From assembly GCF_018617875.1 (NCBI RefSeq), contig NZ_JACSKZ010000004.1, forward strand, positions 62,001 through 126,000: a DNA stretch of 64,000 nucleotides, read 5' to 3'. Under the pieces are notes generated by a model that was not told the DNA's origin, searched no databases, and saw only the letters and a program-made list of their open reading frames with translations. Of this stretch, positions 26,769 to 35,050 are shown piece after piece. Position numbers and translations under genes: made by a program. Position 1 is the stretch's first letter; each line of letters starts with the position of its first letter. This stretch comes from Exiguobacterium algae. Its GTDB lineage: Bacteria; Bacillota; Bacilli; Exiguobacteriales; Exiguobacteriaceae.

Positions 26769-27488
26769 TTATTTTGTGGGAGCGATGTCCATTTGACAAG
26801 TCTCTTGTTCTGAACCGAAGAAAAATCGTCTCAGTTCCTCGTATGCCTGTCGCTCATCTTCGACAAGGATTTTACCGGTGATCGTTCCGGCTTCCATCGT
26901 CCACACTTCATCAGCTAATAGGGTTGCGACATCGAGTTGGTGTGTTGAAAAAATAATCGTGGCTCCACGGTTCGCCTCGTCGCGCAAGAGATGACGTAAG
27001 GTTTGCATCCAGATTGGGTCAAGCCCGTTCGTCGGTTCATCCAGTAACAATACGTCAGGTTGTGTGACAAGTGCTTGGGCGAGCAAGAGACGTTGACGCA
27101 TCCCTTTGGATAATTCCGACACACGGAGTCGTGAGCGGTCATTGAGCCCTACTCGCGCCAAGTATGTCGAATCAGGTCGCCCACCTTGCAAATACGCATA
27201 ATAACCAAACGTCTCCTGAACGGTCCACGAGGGGTCGAATGAAAAATCATCCGGCATATAACCGAACGTCGCATTATAGCGACGTCGCTGTTTCGGGGAC
27301 ACTTCTCCGATCAAAACTTCACCGACACTCGGCTGAAGGGTACCGTTCAACACATTGAGCAAGGTCGACTTACCTGCTCCGTTGCTTCCACATAAGGCGA
27401 TGATTTTGCCCGAAGCAATTTCACCGTCAAAAGGTTGCAGGGACCATTTGTCGCCATAACGTTTTCCTACTTGATTAAATCGAATCAT
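26769..27488 (-). CDS. nosF: ABC transporter ATPase, NosF-like
   Basis: 239 residues with Walker A GSNGAGKST, signature LSKGMRQRL, Walker B LLLDEPTNGLDP and a switch His in IIFSTHQ. It is the last gene of nosD-nosL-nosY-nosF and overlaps nosY. In N2O-reducing bacteria NosDFY delivers material for the copper centres of NosZ. The start at 27488 has GGAGGAAAAGGAC. Confidence 0.8.
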   Translation of the reverse strand: MIRFNQVGKRYGDKWSLQPFDGEIASGKIIALCGSNGAGKSTLLNVLNGTLQPSVGEVLIGEVSPKQRRRYNATFGYMPDDFSFDPSWTVQETFGYYAYLQGGRPDSTYLARVGLNDRSRLRVSELSKGMRQRLLLAQALVTQPDVLLLDEPTNGLDPIWMQTLRHLLRDEANRGATIIFSTHQLDVATLLADEVWTMEAGTITGKILVEDERQAYEELRRFFFGSEQETCQMDIAPTK

Positions 27489-28281
27489 GTCCTTTTCCTC
27501 CAAATAGACGTGTTGAGGCAACGACCAGGAACAGAAAACTCATCAGGAGTAAATAAGTCCAGACCAGAGCATGACCAAACGGCTGATGAAACCACGTCAA
27601 GTAGTCGATATAAATCGTCCCGAATTGCTCCGGAGAGGACAACGCGACACTCACCCATACACGTAATAAATCAAATCCGTTCAAGAAGAGCGCCATCATC
27701 ATTCCATTCACTTGCATCCTGTACGGCAACCAAGAAATGGTGGTTACTAAAATCGTCGGCCAAAGGAGAACAAGGACGACCCACGTCATAAAAGCGAGTA
27801 ATATGGCGCGGAGTCTCGTTTTCCCGACTAGCCCCAGAATCGTGCCGAGAGCAGCCGCATAAAGCGTCAGTCCGTTCACATAGGCGAATAAACCGACCCA
27901 CGTATCGCGGCTCAAATCGACGACGAGGGATGCAACCGTAAAGGCGAGAAAGGACAAAAGGAGTTGCGTTGCAACGAACGTACTATATCGAAGCCAAATA
28001 AGCTTCCAACCGGGGAACGTAAACGTCGATAAAAGTCGAAGACGTTTCGATTCCTGCTCATGTCCCCAATGCAGAGCTGTCGTAAGGAGAATAAACAATG
28101 GAAGTAACATGCCGAGCGCAGTAATGAGCGTAGCACTGACGTTTGTATATTCGGCAGCAATCGGTAATGCTTGGCCGAGTCCTCCTAATAATACAAGTAC
28201 AAGTGTCCATGTGAAGAGGAAGACGTAATTTTCTTTCTGCCGGAGCGCGCGCCCCCACTCCATCCGCCATAAAGTCATCAC
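27475..28281 (-). CDS. nosY: ABC transporter permease, NosY-like
   Basis: 268 residues and six membrane helices of the ABC-2 type, N-terminus MTLWRMEWGRALRQKENYVFLFTW and C-terminal helix ALVWTYLLLMSFLFLVVASTRLF. It would pair with the NosF ATPase, whose gene it overlaps by 14 bases. It begins at GTG/ATG right after the nosL stop, showing tight coupling. Confidence 0.75.
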   Translation of the reverse strand: MMTLWRMEWGRALRQKENYVFLFTWTLVLVLLGGLGQALPIAAEYTNVSATLITALGMLLPLFILLTTALHWGHEQESKRLRLLSTFTFPGWKLIWLRYSTFVATQLLLSFLAFTVASLVVDLSRDTWVGLFAYVNGLTLYAAALGTILGLVGKTRLRAILLAFMTWVVLVLLWPTILVTTISWLPYRMQVNGMMMALFLNGFDLLRVWVSVALSSPEQFGTIYIDYLTWFHQPFGHALVWTYLLLMSFLFLVVASTRLFGGKGHDSI

Positions 28282-28836
28282 TTATTGACCTTCTTCAGCG
28301 TCCATGTCCATATCGCCGTCTTGCTCCATGTCACTCATCGAGCCTTCTTCGTCCATCTTCATATGATTCATTTCCCCACGTTCCCAGGAGTGATCTTTTA
28401 AATCCTCGAAGTCCATGATTGTCCCACCAGTTTCTTCTGCATAATCCTCAGCGTCAGCTTCTTTCGCAAAAGAGACGATGTTATAAGCCATCGGTGTTTT
28501 TGATTCTTTATCGTAAACGAAGATCGCCTCGTCCAGTTCGACCCACGCCTTCGTATTAAAATCTTTTACGTACATGGCGGCAATCTCGTCTTCTTTTTGT
28601 TCCGGGTACCAGTCGCGCATCAAGCAACCGATGTCGTCAAACGCATACCCTTTTTCATTATCCATGATTGCTTCGGCGGCGAACTGTTCATCCATCACTT
28701 TCATTTTGCACACTTCACACTCTGTTTCGCCCCATTCGATATCGAACGGTTCTGCCGCTGCGCTTGAACAAGCGCCTAAAGCCAAAGTTAGTCCTGTCAC
28801 TGTCATGAGTCCTGCTACTGTTTTATAAGATTTCAT
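28282..28836 (-). CDS. nosL: NosL-like copper-binding lipoprotein
   Basis: 184 residues with a lipobox (LALGAC) and the NosL core: ECEVCKMKVMDEQFAAEA (C-x2-C-x-M copper site), FDDIGCLMRDW, and TPMAYNIVSFAKEADAEDYAEETGG. NosL hands Cu(I) to the NosZ maturation system. The C-terminal extension is rich in Met, His and Asp (NHMKMDEEGSMSDME, DMDMD) and probably binds more metal. The start at 28836 follows GGGAGGAAGCAAA. Confidence 0.88.
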   Translation of the reverse strand: MKSYKTVAGLMTVTGLTLALGACSSAAAEPFDIEWGETECEVCKMKVMDEQFAAEAIMDNEKGYAFDDIGCLMRDWYPEQKEDEIAAMYVKDFNTKAWVELDEAIFVYDKESKTPMAYNIVSFAKEADAEDYAEETGGTIMDFEDLKDHSWERGEMNHMKMDEEGSMSDMEQDGDMDMDAEEGQ

Positions 28837-30007
28837 TTTGCTTCCTCCCAAAATTCCAAATCAATAAGATCACGAGTAAAATCGCACCTTGTTTAATCGA
28901 ACCGTTCCATTCCCAACGACCTTCAGAAATGCGCGGCGCCTCATCTGTCAGCGATACATCGTCCGGACTCCGTAAGATGGTTTCCAGCATCACGAGACCT
29001 GGAGACCCGTACAGCAGTTCAAACGCTTCGTATGTATCCGTTAATGTGAACAGATAAGGGTCAGCACGAAATGGAATCTCACTTAATCCATCTCCATCCA
29101 CATCGAGCGTTCTCCCGCCCCAAACATTCGCTTGCACCACGTTGTTGGCCGATTCGAACATCGTTACCGGGTATCGATTTCCCATCATATTGTTTTGAAG
29201 TATCGTCATATCATTTGCTTGCTTGAATCGTAATCCGATTTGATTCCCGTTTATGTCATTCCGTTGTAGCGTTGTCCATTCTGATTGTTCCGCATAAATT
29301 CCAATCCGGTTTCCACGAATCTCCGTCATATCGATTGTCGTCCCGACCGCCTCATATAACATGAGTCCCATCGCCGTTCCACCGATTTGGTCATGCACTT
29401 GACCGTTTTTAAAAACCACTTGATCCGTTCCCATAATCATGGCCCCGGTCCCGTTATGGTGAAGCTGTGGAAAAGAGATGGTCACATCCGTCGGAAACAT
29501 TAAATGAATCCCGTATCTGGAATGGGACACGACAGGGCGAATCAATGTATGGTGCGAACCCTGTTCGATATAAATCCCATCCCGGACGTTTTCAACGACC
29601 ACACCTTTTAATTCCGCTGCCTCACTATTAAATAAGGCGACGCCCTCTTTCGTCCCATCCCCTTCAATGTTGGTCCGCAGGATGCGCACCCCGTAACTAT
29701 CCTCCACTTGGATTCCGACACCGGAAGCTTGAATGGATATGTCGAGAATTTGATGCCCCAGTCCAGACACTTGGATAGCCGGTACCTCTTCACCTGCACA
29801 TTGTTCGATTGTTACATGTTCCAGAAGTGTCCCGGTCCCCCGCATGATGAAAGCGGGATGCCCACAACTTTCATACGTTCGACCTTCACCATCGAACGTT
29901 TCATTCGATTCAAGGATGATCGGTTTTTCTAAAGAAACCGGTTGCTCCTCTGCCTCCACCGCCCCGGTGAATCCGACTAGAAATAAGATGATAATAAATC
30001 GTTTCAT
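28823..30007 (-). CDS. nosD: NosD-like beta-helix copper maturation protein
   Basis: 394 residues: signal peptide, a right-handed beta-helix made of about a dozen 20-25-residue rungs (CASH/PbH1 repeats, for example GVGIQVEDSYGVRILRTNI, RDGIYIEQGSHHTLIRPVV), and a C-terminal membrane helix (GAILLVILLIWNFG). NosD acts outside the membrane with NosFY. It is first in the operon and overlaps nosL by 14 bases. No nosZ is found anywhere in the window. Confidence 0.85.
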   Translation of the reverse strand: MKRFIIILFLVGFTGAVEAEEQPVSLEKPIILESNETFDGEGRTYESCGHPAFIMRGTGTLLEHVTIEQCAGEEVPAIQVSGLGHQILDISIQASGVGIQVEDSYGVRILRTNIEGDGTKEGVALFNSEAAELKGVVVENVRDGIYIEQGSHHTLIRPVVSHSRYGIHLMFPTDVTISFPQLHHNGTGAMIMGTDQVVFKNGQVHDQIGGTAMGLMLYEAVGTTIDMTEIRGNRIGIYAEQSEWTTLQRNDINGNQIGLRFKQANDMTILQNNMMGNRYPVTMFESANNVVQANVWGGRTLDVDGDGLSEIPFRADPYLFTLTDTYEAFELLYGSPGLVMLETILRSPDDVSLTDEAPRISEGRWEWNGSIKQGAILLVILLIWNFGRKQNEIL

Positions 30008-30041
30008 GCCCCCTCCTTTTGACCAACGCTTACAATCCTCA

Positions 30042-30066
30042 TTTTACGAAAACCCCTCGGGGTATG
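30042..30066 (-). promoter_or_regulatory. nosD promoter with CsoR-like copper operator
   Basis: ACCCCTCGGGGT (30053-30064) is a perfect palindrome of the G/C-tract type bound by the Cu(I) repressor CsoR. It stands just upstream of a -10 TAAAAT (30042-30047 on the minus strand), between the -10 and -35 positions. Confidence 0.55.
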
Positions 30067-30106
30067 TGTGTGCTTTCCATGGGATTCCTGTGACAGTTTC
30101 TTCATA

Positions 30107-30149
30107 AAAAAAACACAAGTGGCGAAGGGGTCGTTTCGCCACTTGTGTA
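30107..30149 (-). terminator. Terminator of the sugar-binding protein gene
   Basis: A 14 bp stem (ACACAAGTGGCGAA and complement) with eight T on the minus strand. Confidence 0.9.
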
Positions 30150-30153
30150 TCGA

Positions 30154-31446
30154 TTATTTCGCTTTATCCTGCCATACTTTTGTGAAGTCCTGAAGCATTT
30201 CTTCACCTGTTTTTTGGTTGCCGACATAGGCTTGCATTAATGCACCGTATTCGTTAACCGCTCCATCTGGATACTTGAACCAGTTCCAAGAGATTGTCTT
30301 GCCTTCGTTCGAATAAGCCAAGATGTCTTCAGCAAGTGGTCCGAGATCGTTTGCTTCGATCGACTTGAATGCAGGGATGAACTTGAACTTGTTCACCATG
30401 TAGTCTTTCCCAGTGTCAGATGTCGCCATCCACTCTAAGAAGTCTTTTGCTTCTTCTTTATACTTCGAGTTTTTGTTCACGACCCAGTTGTTCGGAACCC
30501 CTACAGGGAGGCGATCCATTTTTTCTTTGTCGTCGTTGATTGGGATTGGAACGAAGCCCATCTCCATATCCGGGTTCACGTCGAGGATCATTTGCTGTGC
30601 CCAGTTTCCTTGCTGGAGCATCGCTGTCTCACCTTGAGCAAACTGTGTGACTTGTGTATTGTAGTCCGTCGTCAACGGGTTTTTGTTTCCATACTTGATT
30701 GTCAAATCGAATAATTTCAAGAAGTCTTGGAATTGTTCGTTGTCTTCAAACTTCGCTTTGTTTTCATTCAATGCTTGAATGAACGCATCCGGATCGTCCT
30801 GCTGTGCCATCGGGATGTTCAACAAGTGGATACCGAGAATCCAGAACTCTGCGTAACCGACAGAGAATGGTGTGATTCCGGCTTTATCCAATTTCTCAGC
30901 CGCATCCGTCAACTCAGACAATGTTTTCGGCAATTCACTGATTCCTGCTTTTTCGAATAACGCTTTGTTGTAAATGAAGCCGTAACCTTCAAGGTTCATC
31001 GGCATACCATACAATTTGCCATCCATCGTCATCGGTTCTTTTGCGACCTCAGTTAAGTCACCAACCCATTTCTCGTCTGACAAATCTTCCAACTTATCTT
31101 TCCAAGTTTGGGCTTCCGTGAAACCACCGTTGTTGAAGATATCCGGTTCATTGCCTGAAGCGAATTGCGATTTAAGAGCCGCACCATAGTCCGCTCCACC
31201 GCCGACTGTTTGCACTGTCACTTTGACGCCTGTTTCTTCCTCATATTCTTTCGCCATCGCTTCAAGATCTTTTGCGATCTCCGCTTTGAATTGGAAGACG
31301 TTCAATGTCACGTCTTTTTTGTCGTCGTTGTTTGAGTTTCCGTCAGACGACCCTTCATCTGTCAGTGACCCGCCTCCGCAAGCTGCTAAAGATAAGACCA
31401 TCCCCGCTGTCATAACAGCTGTAGCTAATTTCCACTTCCGTTTCAT
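30154..31446 (-). CDS. Carbohydrate ABC importer, substrate-binding lipoprotein
   Basis: 430 residues with a lipoprotein signal (VLSLAACGGG) and the extracellular bacterial solute-binding family 1 fold. Family marks include VTLNVFQFKAEI, NEPDIFNNGGF, GKLYGMPMNLEGYGFIYNKALFEKAGI and GETAMLQQGNWA. It captures a sugar or oligosaccharide for the permeases at 33-34.8 kb. The start at 31446 has AGGGAGGAAATGAA. It is separated from its permeases by asnA, but its promoter shares elements with theirs. No ATPase gene is present; MsmX-type shared ATPases usually serve such importers. Confidence 0.9.
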   Translation of the reverse strand: MKRKWKLATAVMTAGMVLSLAACGGGSLTDEGSSDGNSNNDDKKDVTLNVFQFKAEIAKDLEAMAKEYEEETGVKVTVQTVGGGADYGAALKSQFASGNEPDIFNNGGFTEAQTWKDKLEDLSDEKWVGDLTEVAKEPMTMDGKLYGMPMNLEGYGFIYNKALFEKAGISELPKTLSELTDAAEKLDKAGITPFSVGYAEFWILGIHLLNIPMAQQDDPDAFIQALNENKAKFEDNEQFQDFLKLFDLTIKYGNKNPLTTDYNTQVTQFAQGETAMLQQGNWAQQMILDVNPDMEMGFVPIPINDDKEKMDRLPVGVPNNWVVNKNSKYKEEAKDFLEWMATSDTGKDYMVNKFKFIPAFKSIEANDLGPLAEDILAYSNEGKTISWNWFKYPDGAVNEYGALMQAYVGNQKTGEEMLQDFTKVWQDKAK

Positions 31447-31494
31447 TTCATTTCCTCCCTTGATCTGATCCATTCATTACAGTTTCACTTTAAA

Positions 31495-31508
31495 TGAAAA
31501 CGCTTCCA
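31495..31508 (-). promoter_or_regulatory. cre site upstream of the sugar-binding protein gene
   Basis: TGAAAACGCTTCCA matches the CcpA consensus TGWNANCGNTNWCA at all but one position. It lies 49 bases before the start codon, within a region also conserved upstream of the permease operon. Confidence 0.6.
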
Positions 31509-31555
31509 TCATGTAGGTGTCAAAATTGACGAATAGGGTGGAAAATGTTGCACAG

Positions 31556-31584
31556 AAAAACAGGACCCGTAGTTTAGGGTCCTG
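31556..31584 (-). terminator. Terminator of asnA
   Basis: CAGGACCC / GGGTCCTG stem, 8-base loop, and a T run on the minus strand. Confidence 0.85.
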
Positions 31585-31606
31585 CTCGCGTTTCTTCTAT
31601 ATAGTA

Positions 31607-32587
31607 TTACAACAAGCTGATTCCAGCCTCCTCACACGCCTGCATGACCGCCTCTGGCCATACGGATGTTTGAACTTCACCGATATGACGCGCACGGAGT
31701 AAGTACATTGCCATACGGGACTCACCGATTCCGCCACCAATTGTGAGAGGCAGCTTGCCCTCTAAAATCGCTTTGTGGAAAGGATACGCCCGTTTCTCTT
31801 CAGCACCTGCTTTGATCAACTGTTCTTCAAGCGCTGTTTCATCGACACGGATCCCCATCGATGAGAGCTCAAACGCCGTTTCCAATGCTGGATGCCAGAC
31901 GAGAATATCTCCGTTGAGCGACCAGTCATCGTAGTCCGCCGCACGCCCATCATGCTTCATTCCCGAGGCGAGCAAGTCCCCGATCTGTGAGATGAAGACC
32001 GCGCCATACTCTTTACAGATTGCATGCTCACGTTCTTTCGGCGTCAGGGCCGGATAGCTATCCTCGAGTTCCTGGCTCGTGATGAAATGAATCGTCGGCG
32101 GTAACATGGCTTTGATCCCGAATGATGCTTCGACAGCCGATTCAGTTTCCCGGATCGCCTCATAGATCGAGCGAACCGTTGTTTTCAAATAATCGATTGT
32201 TCGATCTTCACGCGCGATGACACGCTCCCAATCCCATTGATCGACAAACAGTGAGTGCGTCGCATCCAACTCTTCATCCCTGCGAATCGCACGCATTTGC
32301 GTATATAAACCTTCACCTACACCAAAGTCATAACGTCCGAGTGCTTCCCGTTTCCATTTGGCAAGGGATTGAACGATTTCAAGTTCATGTCCCGGGTACA
32401 TCGTGTCGAACTGGATGATGCGCTCGACACCGTTCAAATGGTCGTTCACACCGCTCGCCGACTCCACGAAGAGTGGGGCTTGAACCTGGGTAAGTTCGAG
32501 CTTGGTGCTGAACTTGTCCTCAAATAATGCTTTTACCGCTGCGATTGTTTGCTGTCTTTCTTTCATCGTGCTTGTTGCTGTTGTCAT
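31607..32587 (-). CDS. asnA: Aspartate-ammonia ligase (asparagine synthetase A)
   Basis: 326 residues of the class II tRNA-synthetase fold. It makes asparagine from aspartate, ammonia and ATP. Conserved blocks seen are [33 protein letters not shown] and [14 protein letters not shown]. The start at 32587 follows TTGGAGGAAACGGAAA. A T-box leader directly upstream makes expression respond to uncharged tRNA, presumably tRNA-Asn. It sits between the two parts of a sugar importer. Confidence 0.95.
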   Translation of the reverse strand: MTTATSTMKERQQTIAAVKALFEDKFSTKLELTQVQAPLFVESASGVNDHLNGVERIIQFDTMYPGHELEIVQSLAKWKREALGRYDFGVGEGLYTQMRAIRRDEELDATHSLFVDQWDWERVIAREDRTIDYLKTTVRSIYEAIRETESAVEASFGIKAMLPPTIHFITSQELEDSYPALTPKEREHAICKEYGAVFISQIGDLLASGMKHDGRAADYDDWSLNGDILVWHPALETAFELSSMGIRVDETALEEQLIKAGAEEKRAYPFHKAILEGKLPLTIGGGIGESRMAMYLLRARHIGEVQTSVWPEAVMQACEEAGISLL

Positions 32588-32631
32588 TTTCCGTTTCCTC
32601 CAATTGTGGAATATTTGAAAATGAAGCCATG

Positions 32632-32900
32632 AAAAAAAGCCCTCCATTCCCATCGAACATGGGACGGAAGACTTCGGTTCCGCGGTGCCACCCAAATTAG
32701 TAGACGAATCTACTCACTTTTTCGAGACAATCATCTCGTAACTCCGATAACGGGGAGCGGTCCGGCTACGTCTACTGGCAAAGCGTTCGGGTAGCGACTC
32801 CAGGAAGTTTTTCGACGAAGGGTTAAGACCGGGCTCCCACCACCCCCGGATCGCTTGGCTCACTTCCTTCGTGTACTCGTCCTTTCGACGTCGTTCACAA
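32632..32900 (-). promoter_or_regulatory. T-box riboswitch of asnA
   Basis: The minus strand carries the invariant T-box GGGTGGCACCGCGG, an AGTAGATTCGTCTACT hairpin before it, a long stem I region upstream, and a terminator (CCCAT-GTTCG-ATGGG region, then GGAGGGC and a T run) just before asnA. An AAC triplet at 32785-32787 is a possible specifier for tRNA-Asn, but stem I was not folded. Uncharged tRNA would favour the antiterminator. Confidence 0.9.
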
Positions 32901-32913
32901 TTGAATTGAATTC

Positions 32914-32942
32914 ATTATTAAAAATTTTCAGACTATTGTCAA
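32914..32942 (-). promoter_or_regulatory. Promoter of the asnA T-box
   Basis: On the minus strand TTGACA (32937-32942), 17 bases, AATAAT (32914-32919). Confidence 0.8.
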
Positions 32943-32952
32943 CGGTTTTTTT

Positions 32953-32988
32953 CAAAAAAATAATCCTCCGTGTAGCGTACGGAGGATT
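32953..32988 (-). terminator. Terminator of the permease operon
   Basis: AATCCTCCGT / ACGGAGGATT stem with a T run on the minus strand. Confidence 0.85.
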
Positions 32989-33001
32989 CCCTTGGGAAGG
33001 G

Positions 33002-33907
33002 TTATTTGATCGAACCGCTCGTGATCCCTTTGATGATATGCTTTTGCATACCGAAGAAGAAGACCAGAAGCGGGACGATTCCAAGCACTAAACCAGCTAA
33101 CGCCAAATCCCATTGTTTCGTGTATTGCCCAAAGAAATAGAACGTCGCGAGCGGAATCGTGCGCAGTTCGATATCTCGCAGGACGAGCGATGGGAGCAGG
33201 AAGTCATTCCAAATCCAAAGGCTGTTCAAGATGACGATGGTCACCGTGATCGGTTTTAAGAGCGGGAAGACGATGCGCCAAAACACACCCCATGTCGAGC
33301 ATCCATCGATGATGGCCGCCTCTTCAATCTCTTCAGGGATCGACTTCATAAACCCGTGGTAAAGGAAAACCGAAATCCCCGATCCGAATCCGAGATACAT
33401 GATGATCAAGCCCCAATGGCTGTTCATAAGACCAATATCACCTGCCACCCGGACGAGCGGAATCATGATCGATTGGAACGGGATGACCATCGCTGCGACG
33501 AACAAGAAGAAAATCAGTGTCGACACCCAATGCTTCGTCCGAACCAATTTCCATGCCGCCATCGAGGTGAAGATGACGATGACGATGTTCGCTCCGGCAG
33601 TGATCAGGAGCGAGTTCAGGAAGACGCGACCGAAGTTCATCGCCTCCCACGCTTCCGTATAATTTGACGTCAACCATTCATTCGGTAAGGCGGACGTATT
33701 CGTAAAGATTTCTGCCATCGATTTGAACGAGTTGACGACGACATAATAGAATGGCACGAGGTAGAGTAACCCAAGTAAAATGGCGACGAGTTCCACAAGT
33801 CCGAGATTCGCTGAATAACGACCGTGCCGTAACGGTTTTTGAGGAAGGACGTTGTTCGGTGTCTCGTCTATTTTAGATTCGAGACGTTCAATTTTTTCCG
33901 TCGTCAT
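33002..33907 (-). CDS. Carbohydrate ABC permease, MalG-like
   Basis: 301 residues, six membrane helices, and the ATPase-contact EAA loop EEAAIIDGCSTWGVFWRIVFPLLKP. The C-terminus (MQKHIIKGITSGSIK) is typical of MalG/CUT1 inner permeases. The N-terminal 35 residues are hydrophilic. It overlaps the MalF-like gene by 4 bases and forms one pore with it. Confidence 0.92.
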   Translation of the reverse strand: MTTEKIERLESKIDETPNNVLPQKPLRHGRYSANLGLVELVAILLGLLYLVPFYYVVVNSFKSMAEIFTNTSALPNEWLTSNYTEAWEAMNFGRVFLNSLLITAGANIVIVIFTSMAAWKLVRTKHWVSTLIFFLFVAAMVIPFQSIMIPLVRVAGDIGLMNSHWGLIIMYLGFGSGISVFLYHGFMKSIPEEIEEAAIIDGCSTWGVFWRIVFPLLKPITVTIVILNSLWIWNDFLLPSLVLRDIELRTIPLATFYFFGQYTKQWDLALAGLVLGIVPLLVFFFGMQKHIIKGITSGSIK

Positions 33908-34809
33908 GCTTCCACCTCCCGTTTTTTCGTGACATATACTTGCGTGACTGTGATTGCGGCCACGACGAGGAAGAAGATGACCGCCTTCGCCGATCCGAGA
34001 CCATAGTTATTATTCACGAACGATTCTGTGTAAATGTTAAGCGCCAGCATTTCCGTCGATTTAAACGGTCCGCCGTTCGTAAGCGAAAGGTTCGTATCAA
34101 ACACTTTGAACGACCATGAAATCGTCAGGAACAGACAAATCGTAATCGACGGCATGATCATCGGCAGCGTGATATGACGAAGCATCTTCAACCGGTTCGC
34201 CCCATCGATGCGAGCAGCCTCCATCAAGTCGGTCGGTACGTTTTGCAGTGCGGCAATATAGATGACCATGACATATCCCCCACCTTGCCAAATCGCCACG
34301 ATGACAATTCCCCAAAAAGCCGTTTGTGCGTCCCCGAGCCAGGGTAATTCAAATAGACTCCATCCTGTCAGTGCTCCGATGGATGCGAAGCCTTTCACGT
34401 AAATGAATTGCCAAATGAATCCGAGGATCAATCCGCCGATCAAGTTCGGCATGAAGAAAATGGTGCGCAACATATTTCGCGTCTTAATGTTTAACGTCAA
34501 CAGTAGTGCCAGTGAGAATCCGACGATATTCGTCAGCAGCACGGATACGATCGTATATTTCGTCGTGATCCAGAACGAATCACGGAACTGTTCGTCTTCG
34601 AATAGTAATCGATGATAATTGTCGAATCCAACAAAGTTCAACTTTTGAGTTACCCCATTCCAGTCGGTGAAACTGTAGTAAATCCCATTAAAGAACGGAA
34701 TGAGTACAATTACGATGAACGCTAATAACGCAGGACCTACAAACGCGATAAAGCTCGCTGGTTTTCTCCAATTGCGTCTACGCGATTTTCGTTTTGATGT
34801 TTCTGTCAT
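33904..34809 (-). CDS. Carbohydrate ABC permease, MalF-like
   Basis: 301 residues, six helices, basic N-terminus (KRKSRRRNWRK), and the EAA loop LMEAARIDGANRLKMLRHITLPMI. CUT1 family importers take up di- or oligosaccharides. GTGGAGGCGATATAC precedes the ATG at 34809. The promoter carries a cre-like site and a motif shared with the binding-protein gene. Confidence 0.92.
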   Translation of the reverse strand: MTETSKRKSRRRNWRKPASFIAFVGPALLAFIVIVLIPFFNGIYYSFTDWNGVTQKLNFVGFDNYHRLLFEDEQFRDSFWITTKYTIVSVLLTNIVGFSLALLLTLNIKTRNMLRTIFFMPNLIGGLILGFIWQFIYVKGFASIGALTGWSLFELPWLGDAQTAFWGIVIVAIWQGGGYVMVIYIAALQNVPTDLMEAARIDGANRLKMLRHITLPMIMPSITICLFLTISWSFKVFDTNLSLTNGGPFKSTEMLALNIYTESFVNNNYGLGSAKAVIFFLVVAAITVTQVYVTKKREVEA

Positions 34810-34853
34810 GTATATCGCCTCCACTATCAATGTATCGGTTCCGACCTTAAATG

Positions 34854-34900
34854 AAAACGGATACATTTGACGGAAAGGGTGGAAAATATTGAACTGAATT
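34854..34900 (-). promoter_or_regulatory. Permease-operon promoter region with cre-like site and shared motif
   Basis: TGAAAACGGATACA (34854-34867) fits the cre consensus at 13 of 14 positions. Next to it TTGACG.AAAGGGTGGAAAAT recurs at 31533-31556 before the sugar-binding protein gene (TGACGAATAGGGTGGAAAAT). This suggests a common regulator of the split importer. Confidence 0.5.
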
Positions 34901-34997
34901 AATGAATTCTTCTCGGTCATGCGTTATGATAAACTCAATGACAATACGAACGAGTGGCACACAATGGTTATTTCTACACTCTTTCGACCAGAAAAAG

Positions 34998-35031
34998 CGA
35001 ACAAAAGAATACATTAGACAAAAAATGTTCG
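34998..35031 (+). promoter_or_regulatory. PurBox pair upstream of fhs
   Basis: CGAAC (34998-35002) and inverted GTTCG (35027-35031), each in an A/T-rich context, are separated by 24 bases, the spacing of PurR boxes in Bacilli. Folate one-carbon genes are known PurR targets. Confidence 0.45.
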
Positions 35032-35050
35032 AAAATGGAGGGACTTTTGC

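Noticed and set aside
26769-30007. Nitrous-oxide reduction locus
   Set aside because: The catalytic gene nosZ is absent from the window, so N2O respiration cannot be claimed from the accessory genes alone.
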